Shown here: piece by piece, positions 34,671 to 42,855 of the stretch
Position numbering within the stretch: position 1 is the first letter of the stretch
Layout of the letters: the number at the start of each line of letters is the position of its first letter
Assembly (NCBI GenBank): GCA_964518905.1
Contig: CAZFJL010000012.1
Coordinates: forward strand, 22,544-86,543
Direction of reading: 5' to 3'
DNA: 64,000 bases
DNA from: RDYZ01 sp964518905
GTDB lineage: Bacteria > Cyanobacteriota > Cyanobacteriia > Cyanobacteriales > Geitlerinemataceae
The notes under the pieces: model-generated
Seen by the model: the letters and a program-made list of their open reading frames with translations, nothing else
Database searches by the model: none
Told to the model about the DNA's origin: nothing
Program-made: the position numbers and the translations under genes

Positions 34671-34691
34671 ATAAGCTGACGGCAAGCTTAT
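34671..34691. promoter_or_regulatory. Perfect dyad upstream of hemE, possible operator
   Basis: ATAAGCT, a 7-base spacer, then AGCTTAT, which is a perfect inverted pair, 42-62 bases before the hemE start codon. The spacing (21 bases total, half sites on adjacent helix faces) is like sites for LysR- or Crp-type dimers, but no specific regulator can be named. It could be chance. Confidence 0.3.
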
Positions 34692-34968
34692 CACGCGCTT
34701 GGGCCGCACTTATGGCAGCGATACATACCGACACACTGCGCAATGTTTTGCATTTTGTTTGCATTTTGTTTTCATTTTGCGAGTCTTCCTCACGTCTCGA
34801 ACCACGTCTCGAACCATGCTAAAAAGCCATAATTCAAATCGCAAAAAACGTATTATTAGCGGTTTCGGGACGTCAGCCGGTGACGACACCTACAGCCTCT
34901 TGTAGGCTTAAGGACGGCTGAAAATACCTCAGAATCAATACCTCTCTCGCTTGCCGAATTTCCCCCTT
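34692..34968. other. Intergenic region between hemE and uppP
   Basis: With the hemE upstream part this is a 339-base gap with no credible gene. It contains an imperfect tandem of GCATTTTGTTT (34750-34780) and a direct repeat of CACGTCTCGAAC (about 34791-34814). Both divergent promoters must lie here, but none can be assigned. Confidence 0.5.
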
Positions 34969-35973
34969 ATGCGCCTCCTACCTTCGACCCGATCGCCCCG
35001 TTTCACGCCACGCGCAGCCCTCGATCGCTCCCCCCACCTCAAACCCATCACCGCGATCGCTGTGGGCATCGCGGCGCTCCTGTGGACGATCGCCCTCGGA
35101 AGCTCCGCCCAGGCGAGCGATGGCGTCGCAACCTCCTGGACACCGGATATGTTCCAAGCCGCCGTTCTCGGCATGGTGCAGGGCTTGACCGAATTTATCC
35201 CGATCAGCAGCACGGCACACCTCAAGATTGTGCCGCAAGCCTTGGGCTGGGGCGATCCGGGGGTGGCCTTTAGCGCCACGATTCAGCTCGGCAGTATTGT
35301 GGCGGTGCTGTCTTATTTTTGGGCGGATTTGCGGCAGGTGTTGGGCGGGTCGGTGCGGGCGATTCAGACGCGGGATTGGGAATCGCTGGATTTTCGGATT
35401 GCGCTGGGGATCGCGATCGGGACGTTGCCGATCATCGTGGTCGGCCTGGTCGTGAAAGTGCTATTCGGCGAGTTTTACGACACCGTGGTGCGTACGTCTA
35501 CGGTGGTGGCGATCGTCTCGATCGTCATGGGGTTATTGCTCGGTTTGGCGGAGGAGCTCTGCAAGCGCTCGCGTGGTTTTGAGGGGCTGGGAGTCAAGGA
35601 CGGCATCCTGGTCGGACTGGCGGAAGCGCTGGCGGTGATTCCGGGGGTGTCTCGATCGGGTTCCACGATGACGGCGGGATTGTTCCTCGGGCTCGATCGC
35701 GCCACGGCGGCGCGGTTCTCGTTTTTGCTGGGCATTCCGGCGATCACGTTGGCCGGTCTGTTTGAGCTGAAGGATTTACTAGCAGGTGTGAGCGGCTCCG
35801 AACTGTGGGCATTGTTCGCGGGTTTAATTTCGGCGATCGTCTTTTCGTACATCGCGATCGCCTGGTTAATTCGCTTTTTGCAAACCCAAAGCACCTGGGT
35901 GTTTGTTTGGTATCGCGTTGCGTTTGGTTCCGTGTTGCTGGTGGCGCTGAGTCAAGGTTGGATCACGAATTAA
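34969..35973 (+). CDS. uppP: Undecaprenyl-diphosphatase (BacA/UppP)
   Basis: 334 residues from ATG 34969. A TTG six codons upstream is possible. The integral membrane BacA domain starts near residue 62: the glutamate-rich motif FQAAVLGMVQGLTEFIPISS with TAHLKIVPQALGW, and the second signature VIPGVSRSGSTMTAGLFLGL with catalytic Ser/Arg. About eight membrane segments. The enzyme recycles undecaprenyl diphosphate to the monophosphate for cell-wall and polysaccharide synthesis. It has an N-terminal extension (about 55 residues, with a hydrophobic segment ITAIAVGIAALLWTIALGSS ending AQAS) not in E. coli BacA, probably an extra membrane helix or signal peptide. Cyanobacterial homologues commonly have it. 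Confidence 0.95.
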   Translation: MRLLPSTRSPRFTPRAALDRSPHLKPITAIAVGIAALLWTIALGSSAQASDGVATSWTPDMFQAAVLGMVQGLTEFIPISSTAHLKIVPQALGWGDPGVAFSATIQLGSIVAVLSYFWADLRQVLGGSVRAIQTRDWESLDFRIALGIAIGTLPIIVVGLVVKVLFGEFYDTVVRTSTVVAIVSIVMGLLLGLAEELCKRSRGFEGLGVKDGILVGLAEALAVIPGVSRSGSTMTAGLFLGLDRATAARFSFLLGIPAITLAGLFELKDLLAGVSGSELWALFAGLISAIVFSYIAIAWLIRFLQTQSTWVFVWYRVAFGSVLLVALSQGWITN

Positions 35974-36089
35974 TCTTGCCAGGACTTACACAGAAGTCGG
36001 ACTTTCTCAAAAAGCCTGACTTCTCGATGCCCATAACCCAACGCCCATAACTCAACGCCCACGAGAACACTGATTTTTTTGGACTACTT

Positions 36090-36425
36090 TTAAACCTTCG
36101 ATCGCCACCAGGTTCGAGCCCAGCCCCAAGCTTGCCGCAGACGCGATCGAGATGTTGCCGTCTGGGTGTTGTTGATCTTGCTCGATCGCGGCGTCACCCG
36201 ATGTAAATCCGCCACGCTACAGCCGCGCCAGCGTGCGAGTTCGCGTTGATGCTGCTGTGCCGTTGCGCGATACCAAGCGCAATATTTCTCGAAAGCTCGG
36301 CGTTGATCAACTTCGTAGGTAAACTCGCGGCGGAGCTGGTGGCGGGCGATGCGCTCATCGACGATCGTCGGCGCTTGGGGAATGATGCGGTGAAAGCCTT
36401 CGGGGACGATCGACATGGGAATCAT
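36090..36425 (-). CDS. Small hypothetical protein
   Basis: 111 residues from ATG 36425. A second ATG three codons later is equally possible. It is rich in Arg and Trp and overall strongly basic (FTYEVDQRRAFEKYCAWYRA then QRELARWRGCSVADLHRVTP and a C-terminal SRSRLRQAWGWARTWWRSKV). No family recognised. The length and lack of overlap with another gene support it as real, but base composition alone could also give such a frame. Confidence 0.5.
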   Translation of the reverse strand: MIPMSIVPEGFHRIIPQAPTIVDERIARHQLRREFTYEVDQRRAFEKYCAWYRATAQQHQRELARWRGCSVADLHRVTPRSSKINNTQTATSRSRLRQAWGWARTWWRSKV

Positions 36426-36493
36426 TGAGCCAAAACAGCAGGGATAATTGCGAGCATTGCGAACACGATAGCAAGTTCAGCCCCACCCGGTTG

Positions 36494-36592
36494 GTCGTGT
36501 GCGGATTTAGAGATCAAAGTCCCTCTTCCGCTCTGGGAGAGGGATTTAGGGCGAGAGGTTCACTTCGTCGTCGCTCTAAATCCGCACACGAC
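36494..36592. repeat. Inverted repeat element overlapping the 3' end of the next gene
   Basis: GTCGTGTGCGGATTTAGAG (36494-36512) is exactly inverted at 36574-36592. The right arm includes the last codons and TAG stop of the minus-strand gene starting at 37490. Inside is a smaller stem, CCCTCTTCC and GGGAGAGGG, of a kind common in cyanobacteria. The whole forms a strong hairpin at the gene end. Confidence 0.9.
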
Positions 36593-37490
36593 GGACGATA
36601 ATCATCGCGTCCCCGATCGCCGCCGGACGCGCCACAAGCTGCCCCGCTGCGTCCACAATGTCGATGTCATAAAAATCAAACTGTTGACCGCGATCGCGCA
36701 AATCCAGCGCCAATCGATCCTGCTCCGCCACCTCCAAGTCATACCAGCGATCCATCAGTTCCACATCGAGATGATTTCGCGCGAAGTCGATCCGTACGGT
36801 GGTGACGATCGCGTCCGCTGCATACTCTTCAGACACCATCTTGATCCGATCCTGGAGCGCCGCAATCAGGCGCTGTTCCGGCGTGAGTGGCAGCGGGGCG
36901 GGTTCGAGCCGGGACGCAGGCATCGGCGCGATGAGTTCATCGGGAATGTCCGGCAGTGGTTCGCTATCGGGGTCGCGATCGTCCAAGAGACGAGAATCTT
37001 GGGGCAATGTTGCGGGTTCAGCCTCGGTCTCGATATCCGTCGCATCGATCGCCGTTTCGCTCATGGATTCGTTCGCTAATTCTGAATCCAGCGCCGTATC
37101 TCGTTCTGTCGGGGCGATCGGCAGTTGAGCATCAAGATCAGGGTCTGGCGGCACTGATTCGAGGGGCAAAGCTTCCGGCGAGGTGGTAGGCGTCTCGGGT
37201 TGCGTCGTGATGTCTGTCGTTATATCTGTCGCGATTTCCAGCGGAGCAGGCTGCGAAATCGTCATCGGCGATCGCCCAACCCCGATCGCCACCGCCACAC
37301 CCAGCGCAATCACAACCCCCCAGACCCCGAGACTCGGACGCGGATCGCCTGGGTTCGCCTCCAGGCGCGTCGCGATCGCGGTCAGCAGCGACCCGATCCC
37401 GCGCAGAATTCCAGCAGTCAGCGCCACGAACCAATTTTGTCGCGGCGGTGGAGTTTGAGGCGATCGCGATGATCGAGGAGAAGGAGGCAT
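36576..37490 (-). CDS. Conserved hypothetical membrane-anchored protein, acidic/proline-rich linker
   Basis: 304 residues. The N-terminus is short and proline-rich, followed by two hydrophobic stretches (NWFVALTAGILRGIGSLLTA and GVWGVVIALGVAVAIGVG, about 19-72), then ~140 residues of Pro/Glu/Asp/Thr-rich low complexity. The C-terminal ~95 residues are a folded domain (LTPEQRLIAALQDRIKMVSE, YAADAIVTTVRIDFARNHLD, VARPAAIGDAMIIVRRVRI). The plan is of a membrane-tethered globular domain on a flexible stalk, conserved in cyanobacteria to my recollection, function unknown. The final residues (RVRI) and stop come from a 19-base inverted-repeat arm, so the C-terminus was probably altered by repeat insertion. 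Confidence 0.75.
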   Translation of the reverse strand: MPPSPRSSRSPQTPPPRQNWFVALTAGILRGIGSLLTAIATRLEANPGDPRPSLGVWGVVIALGVAVAIGVGRSPMTISQPAPLEIATDITTDITTQPETPTTSPEALPLESVPPDPDLDAQLPIAPTERDTALDSELANESMSETAIDATDIETEAEPATLPQDSRLLDDRDPDSEPLPDIPDELIAPMPASRLEPAPLPLTPEQRLIAALQDRIKMVSEEYAADAIVTTVRIDFARNHLDVELMDRWYDLEVAEQDRLALDLRDRGQQFDFYDIDIVDAAGQLVARPAAIGDAMIIVRRVRI

Positions 37491-37583
37491 AGCAGTAAAG
37501 ATCAGTATGGCGATCGAGCAGACATCGAACGGCTACCGTTAATCAAACCATTCTCAACGGCATTTTAGACTCTACATCCAATC

Positions 37584-38528
37584 TCAGATCAGGCGAAAGT
37601 CAGACTCATCGAACAGTTTAGAGTTGCTATTCGTCCAGGCGATCGCCCGCTTTCCAGAATGTTTCGCGTGGTAAAGCGCTCGATCAGCTGCGGCGTAAAT
37701 TTCGTCGATCGTTTCTAAATCAGATCCAGGCGTAAACAAGTAGAAACCCATACTAATACCCAAAGTTTTCGCCTGTTCATGAGACTCCGCATACTCTTGG
37801 AGAACATCGCGTAATCGCTGGGTAATACTCAAGACTTGATCTTCATCACAGGATCTCACAACGATCGCAAACTCATCTCCCCCGAGACGAGTCACTAATG
37901 TATTGTCCGATCGTATGTTTTTGCCCAACAGAAGTGAAATTTCGCATAAAACCTGATCTCCGACTGGATGACCAAAAGTATCGTTAACCAACTTAAATCC
38001 ATCAAGATCTGCCAAGATTAAGGCATGACTTTTTTGTTTGTCCGCGACAAAATCTAGGCTCTTCATTACAGAGCGACCAGGATTTATTAGATCTTTCATA
38101 TATTTGATTAAAGCTCGTCGATTAGGCAAGCCAGTCAATACATCCGTCTGGAGTTTTTCTTCGGAAACTTCTAATCTTTTCTGAATACTAAAAAATCCTG
38201 GTATTTGTCGGTGCAAACTAAAAGCTGTATACGCACTAATCCCGGCTGTTACAAATTTGATTGAACCTTCTAGCCAATAATTAGTGTGCCAAATATTCCA
38301 GGCTGTTGTTATATGCCCGAGTCCGCAACTCAGAATAAAAGAGGCAAATAAAATAGATAGCGATCGCGCCTCTTCATTCATTTGTCGGCGTGCGCTGAAC
38401 ATCATTGCCGGGATTGAAAAGTAGGATAATGCAATGATAATATCAGAGCTGAAATGAAGGTTTGTGAGTAAACGGTTCCATAGAAAACATGATCCGTGAG
38501 GCATCATTGCGAGGGTCATCAAGTTCAT
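37584..38528 (-). CDS. Diguanylate cyclase with ethylene-receptor-like membrane sensor
   Basis: 314 residues. The N-terminal ~105 residues have three hydrophobic segments like the ethylene-binding domain of plant ETR1 and cyanobacterial Etr1: SSDIIIALSYFSIP (D29, Y36, I39, P40 correspond to ETR1 D25, Y32, I35, P36) and SCGLGHITTAWNIW, in which C68 and H72 have the CxxxH spacing of the copper ligands C65/H69. A short linker (SEEKLQTDVLTGLPNRR) leads to a GGDEF domain: ADLDGFKLVNDTFGHPVGD, then GGDEF at 215-219, catalytically complete. The inhibitory RxxD site is absent (SDNT at 206-209). It makes cyclic di-GMP at the membrane, perhaps in response to ethylene or another small ligand. MITE copy 4 lies upstream of the start. 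Confidence 0.85.
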   Translation of the reverse strand: MNLMTLAMMPHGSCFLWNRLLTNLHFSSDIIIALSYFSIPAMMFSARRQMNEEARSLSILFASFILSCGLGHITTAWNIWHTNYWLEGSIKFVTAGISAYTAFSLHRQIPGFFSIQKRLEVSEEKLQTDVLTGLPNRRALIKYMKDLINPGRSVMKSLDFVADKQKSHALILADLDGFKLVNDTFGHPVGDQVLCEISLLLGKNIRSDNTLVTRLGGDEFAIVVRSCDEDQVLSITQRLRDVLQEYAESHEQAKTLGISMGFYLFTPGSDLETIDEIYAAADRALYHAKHSGKRAIAWTNSNSKLFDESDFRLI

Positions 38529-38589
38529 AGGACACCGAATTAAACGATATGCGTTTGAGTTCCACTCTTGTGGTGGATGCTATCGTATT

Positions 38590-38705
38590 TTATAGCGTAA
38601 GCCGATTGTGTTAGGACGTATAAAAGAACTGAGAGCACTGAGCGGAGTCGAAGTGCGGTTTTCAGCTTAAACAAGAGTATCCTAATATGATCAGTTTCTG
38701 CTATA
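38590..38705. mobile_element. MITE-like element, family B (copy 4)
   Basis: 116 bases, from TTATAGCGTAAGCCGATTGT to GATCAGTTTCTGCTATA, same core as copy 2 (CTGAGAGCACTGAGCGGAGT, GTGCGGTTTTCAGC, ACAAGAGTATCCTAATATG). It lies between the mscS-like 3' end and the diguanylate cyclase start, in the promoter region of the latter. Confidence 0.88.
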
Positions 38706-38760
38706 GAAAGAATATTCAAAGAATGTCTGTTGATTTTTTCGGAAATGAAATTCACAACTT

Positions 38761-40371
38761 TCACTGATCGCTCGGGTTAGATTTTTCAATCCTAAGGGCT
38801 TCGATCGATGGATCAAAATCAATAGATTTTAAGTGTAGATCGCGCTGGGGAAAGGGAATTTCAATATTGTAGTGAGCCAAAATGTCATAAATTCGATAGT
38901 TCAACTCACTGATGTACTTAAACTGATTTTGTGGGTCACGAATCCAAACCAAAAGCTCGAAGTTGAGCGCACTATCGCCAAAGCCACGGAACCAGACTTG
39001 AGGCTCCGGGGCAAGTAGCAATGGCTCATAATTTCGCGCAACTTCGAGTAGGGCATTGCGTACATGATCGCTATTGCTTCCGTAAGCAACACCAACCGGA
39101 ATTCCGATGCGACTGACAGGATTTCCGTGGTTCCAGTTCACCAGTGCCTCTTCGAGAAAACGAGAGTTGGGGACAACGATCGACACATGATCGAGAGTGC
39201 GAATTTCGGTGCTGCGTGTGCCGATACGTTCGACGGTTCCCATCAGATCGTCAAGCTGAACAAAGTCTCCAATTTTCATCGATCGATCGAAGCTGATAAT
39301 GATGCCACTAATGAAATTATTGGCGATGTTTTGTAGTCCGAAACCAATCCCGACGCTCAAGGCACTGAGCAGAACGGCAAGGGAGGCGATATCAATACCC
39401 CAGACTTGCAAAACGATCGATAAACCCACAAAGAGCAACACAAACCGACTAAGAATGATCGTAATGTCTTGAATGCCGCGATCGGCTCCGGTAACTGATA
39501 ACACCTGCGATCGAAAACGATCCGTCACCCAAATCACCGAAAACCAAAGCCCGACGAGCATACCCAGCAACAAAATCAGGTCGAGGATGGACGAGTAGCG
39601 ATCGCCGAGCAGGATCACAGGGCGGGTGAAATTCGCGATGAAGTTGTAGCGCCACTGTCGCGACTGGGGAAACAAGCCTGCGGTGTAGTAAAACGCGGTG
39701 AGCCAACCTATCGCTTGGGCTGCCAACAAAGACAAGTGCAGCAGAGTATGGTGGACGCGATCGGTGGATGGAGGCGAGGTCTCGGGTTTGGATGGCTTGT
39801 CGCCATCGGGATGCAGGCGTCGTCTCAAGATAATGTCGAGTTCCCAGGACAAGACGTAGAGAATCGCCGCAACCCCGAGAATTTGAAACGCTTTGAGCTG
39901 CTGATCTTGGAAATGTTTCGGCTGACGTTCCTGGATGGCACGCTGTAACTCGATGGTCAGGAGATCTCGCCAAATTTCAGCTTGTTCTTGGGTGGTCAGG
40001 CCGGGTTCAATATCACTGTCGGTCACGGTTAGCAAGTGCCGATCGTTGAGGCGAATGGTTTCATTGCCATTGAGTGAGGCGACCGTGACTTCCAGTTCTG
40101 GGGAGGAGGCTCGAAGGAACTGTCGCATTCCGACTTCGACCCGCTGAACCCGTTCCCGAGCCGAAAATGGCCCCGCTGCTCCCAGTTCAAAAAGTTCACG
40201 ACCATCGAGGACGACGGAATCGACAACTCGGGCGACGAGGGGGGGAGTATCTTCGGCGATCGCGATTGTGGGACGGTGGCCGAGGTTGCCAATTGCGATC
40301 GCGATCGTCCAGGCAATCAGCAGGGTAAACCGTAAAATTTTAGTCAGCATTTGCGGTCGCGAACGATTCAT
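38761..40371 (-). CDS. MscS-family mechanosensitive ion channel
   Basis: 536 residues. The N-terminus has a signal-like hydrophobic segment and a periplasmic region (about 35-140) typical of the longer YbdG/YnaI-like proteins. Four to five membrane segments follow. The pore-lining helix LLSALSVGIGFGLQNIANNF and the MscS beta-domain signature SFDRSMKIGDFVQLDDLMGTVERIGTRSTEIRT are present. The channel opens on membrane stretch during hypo-osmotic shock. There may be co-transcription with the diguanylate cyclase downstream (232-base gap holding a MITE, so probably weak) and with CIA30 upstream (54-base gap). Confidence 0.93.
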   Translation of the reverse strand: MNRSRPQMLTKILRFTLLIAWTIAIAIGNLGHRPTIAIAEDTPPLVARVVDSVVLDGRELFELGAAGPFSARERVQRVEVGMRQFLRASSPELEVTVASLNGNETIRLNDRHLLTVTDSDIEPGLTTQEQAEIWRDLLTIELQRAIQERQPKHFQDQQLKAFQILGVAAILYVLSWELDIILRRRLHPDGDKPSKPETSPPSTDRVHHTLLHLSLLAAQAIGWLTAFYYTAGLFPQSRQWRYNFIANFTRPVILLGDRYSSILDLILLLGMLVGLWFSVIWVTDRFRSQVLSVTGADRGIQDITIILSRFVLLFVGLSIVLQVWGIDIASLAVLLSALSVGIGFGLQNIANNFISGIIISFDRSMKIGDFVQLDDLMGTVERIGTRSTEIRTLDHVSIVVPNSRFLEEALVNWNHGNPVSRIGIPVGVAYGSNSDHVRNALLEVARNYEPLLLAPEPQVWFRGFGDSALNFELLVWIRDPQNQFKYISELNYRIYDILAHYNIEIPFPQRDLHLKSIDFDPSIEALRIEKSNPSDQ

Positions 40372-40425
40372 GGTGCTTGAACGCTTTGAAAGATCGATCA
40401 GCTTTAGAGAAGATCTAGAGAAGAT

Positions 40426-41664
40426 CTAGACGACACTCTCTAGGTGACGCAAAATTGCATCAAGAGTGGCCGTCTTCTGATTCGCTTCACTGGGAATAGT
40501 TGTGATCGCGGTGTTGAGATCCAGATGATCCAAACCAAGACCGGCGGCACGATCGCCGAGGGAGGTACGGGCGATCGCGATCGCGGCGGACTCTCCGACC
40601 ATCAGAATGGGCGCAACACTCACCGCACGATAGGCGGCGATCGACTCGATCACCAGGCGAAAAGCTCCGGGCTGAAAACTAGGATTCAGTCGCTGGTCAT
40701 ACTCGAATTTACTCAGCATAAATTGAAACGCCGCGATCGTGCCGCCGTTAATGCGCGGACAGTCTGGTACGGATTTGGCGCGGAAGGTGGGGACACAGTC
40801 GGCGAAGGGAATCCGCACAGTCATGGGGGTATCTCGCTGAGTCTCGAAGCTGTAGCAGTGGGCGATACCGTCCCAACTGTCGCGATCGCGCAGGATGAAT
40901 TTATAACGATTGCCATCGCCGATTAGACGCAGTTCGATGCCCGTATTCGCGCCCGAGGCGATCGCGTGATCGGTGTCACTTGCAGTATTCACATCACCGG
41001 TTTCAATCCCGCGTAAATCCAGCGGCGGATCAATCGATCGCGTCCGAATCGAGGCAAATCCGCCCGAATTCGCCGTGGACACCACCCCGCTAAACACCAT
41101 GCCCGACGGCGTCGCGATCGCCTGACTTTCGCTCACGCCCCCCATCACCACATCATCCACCGATCCCCACAGCGTCCGCAGATCGGCATCCTCGCGACAA
41201 AAATCGAAAATCACCTGGGGGGCAAGATCGGCGTTGAGGCGTTGCAGCGATCGATCGAGCGTTTCACTCAAAGCCGATGACGCCGAGTTTTGGGCGGAGT
41301 TGTCGCCGGGATTATCGCTGGGATGGACGATGAGGGCGACGAGCCGATCGCGATCGCGGAGTGTATCGATCGAAGTCGCCGTCAGGTCAACCACGGTCAC
41401 CCCCAAATTCCCGAGGGTCGCGAGCTGGGGCGAGAGCGATCGGGATGGATCGATCAAACCGATGATCGATCGGCGGGCTTGGACAGCAGCGGCAGAGAAC
41501 AACATCGACGAACTAGCGGCAGGCGTACCGCTCCACAGGGATTGTAGCCATCGCATCGTATCGGAAAAAGGCAGCACGTCGAAGTAGGTCAGGGATTCGA
41601 GTAGACGGCCTGGGTTCCAGCGTGGTTCTGGGGTCGGGTTTGGGTTTGGATTCGGGGAAGTCAT
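40426..41664 (-). CDS. CIA30-family (NADH:ubiquinone oxidoreductase assembly factor 1-like) protein
   Basis: 412 residues. Residues ~145-335 form the CIA30 galactose-binding-like beta domain: FDFCREDADLRTLWGSVDDV, VMGGVSESQ, SGVVSTANSGGFASIRTRS, RLIGDGNRYKFILRDRDSW and FETQRDTPMTVRIPFAD. The N-terminal ~140 residues begin with an NPNPNPTPEP stretch and have a remnant NAD-binding-like character (LGNLGVTVVDLTATSIDTLR) often fused to CIA30 in cyanobacteria. The mitochondrial relative assists complex I assembly. In cyanobacteria the role is not established, but a link to thylakoid NDH-1 is an obvious hypothesis. Its start is about 101 bases from divergent nadC. Confidence 0.85.
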   Translation of the reverse strand: MTSPNPNPNPTPEPRWNPGRLLESLTYFDVLPFSDTMRWLQSLWSGTPAASSSMLFSAAAVQARRSIIGLIDPSRSLSPQLATLGNLGVTVVDLTATSIDTLRDRDRLVALIVHPSDNPGDNSAQNSASSALSETLDRSLQRLNADLAPQVIFDFCREDADLRTLWGSVDDVVMGGVSESQAIATPSGMVFSGVVSTANSGGFASIRTRSIDPPLDLRGIETGDVNTASDTDHAIASGANTGIELRLIGDGNRYKFILRDRDSWDGIAHCYSFETQRDTPMTVRIPFADCVPTFRAKSVPDCPRINGGTIAAFQFMLSKFEYDQRLNPSFQPGAFRLVIESIAAYRAVSVAPILMVGESAAIAIARTSLGDRAAGLGLDHLDLNTAITTIPSEANQKTATLDAILRHLESVV

Positions 41665-41765
41665 GGTCTGTCTGGCAAAGGCTAAAGATTGCGTCGGTCA
41701 TTCTGATAGATTAGCGATGCGTTCGATGAATGCGCTCGGTTTATTGGCTAGAAGGGGACAGACGG

Positions 41766-42656
41766 ATGGATATCCTGACCGATGGTGCGGTGCAGTCGTG
41801 GGGCGAGGGACTACCGCCGTGGGTATGTCTGGATGGGATGTTGCGATCATGGATTGCGGAAGATATCGGGCGGGGGGATGTGACGACCCAGGCGCTGCTC
41901 GGGAATAGTGCGCGTCAGGGTGAGGCGGTGTGGATCGCGAAGGCGGACGGGGTGATCGCGGGCTTGCCGATCGCGGAGCGGCTGTATGAATTGATTGATC
42001 CGGCGGTGCAGATTGTTTGCGAGGTGTGTGATGGCGAGTTTTGCATGGCGGGAACCACGATCGCGCGGTTTCGTGGCTCTTTGGCCTCGTTGCTGATGGG
42101 GGAACGGGTCGCCCTGAATACGGTGATGCATCTCAGCGGCATCGCCACCGAAACGCGGGCGTATGTGGACTTATTGGCGGATCTGCCGGTGTCGCTGGTG
42201 GATACGCGCAAGACGACACCGGGGTTACGAGTCGTCGAAAAGTATGCCTCGCGGGTGGCGGGCGCGATCAATCACCGCATGGGTCTTGATGATGCGGTGA
42301 TGCTGAAGGATAACCATATTCAGGCGGCGGGGGGCATTGAGCCTGCGATGACGCGGGTACAGCGGCGGATTCCGTATCCGTTGGCGATCGAGATCGAGAC
42401 GGAAACCCTGGAGCAGGTGGAGACGGCGCTGTTGGCGGGGGCGGACATTATTATGCTGGACAATATGCCGACCGCGGTGATGGAGCAGGCGGTGGCGATC
42501 GTGCGGCAAAATGTGCGATCGGTGAAGCTCGAAGCGTCGGGCAATATTACGCTGGAGACGATTCGTGCGGTGGCGCAGACGGGGGTGGACTACATTTCCA
42601 CCAGTGCGCCGATTACGCGATCGCCGTGGCTGGATATCAGTATGCGGTTTGGCTAA
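41766..42656 (+). CDS. nadC: Nicotinate-nucleotide pyrophosphorylase (carboxylating)
   Basis: 296 residues from ATG 41766, which has AAGGGG at a suitable distance upstream. The frame also has an ATG at 41730. Conserved quinolinate phosphoribosyltransferase motifs: WIAEDIGRGDVTTQALL, VDTRKTTPGLRVVEKYASRV, the substrate loop HRMGLDDAVMLKDNH, IEIETETLEQVETAL and the end VDYISTSAPITRSPWLDISM. It makes nicotinic acid mononucleotide from quinolinate and PRPP in de novo NAD synthesis, upstream of the reaction finished by NAD kinase, which is also in this window. Confidence 0.96.
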   Translation: MDILTDGAVQSWGEGLPPWVCLDGMLRSWIAEDIGRGDVTTQALLGNSARQGEAVWIAKADGVIAGLPIAERLYELIDPAVQIVCEVCDGEFCMAGTTIARFRGSLASLLMGERVALNTVMHLSGIATETRAYVDLLADLPVSLVDTRKTTPGLRVVEKYASRVAGAINHRMGLDDAVMLKDNHIQAAGGIEPAMTRVQRRIPYPLAIEIETETLEQVETALLAGADIIMLDNMPTAVMEQAVAIVRQNVRSVKLEASGNITLETIRAVAQTGVDYISTSAPITRSPWLDISMRFG

Positions 42657-42855
42657 AGCGGCGGGACGCTTGGCGACTGTGTGGCGCGGTGGTTATGGTT
42701 GGGGGTGAGGAAGTATCGCAGGCGATCGCGATGACGGACGAGCGTGAGGCGAGACGAAATTTGTCCCGATAACGGACAATCTACGGGTCAGACACCAACC
42801 ATGCAATTCGCCCCACCTCACATCGATCGAACCGATCGCCTAGACCGAACCGAGC

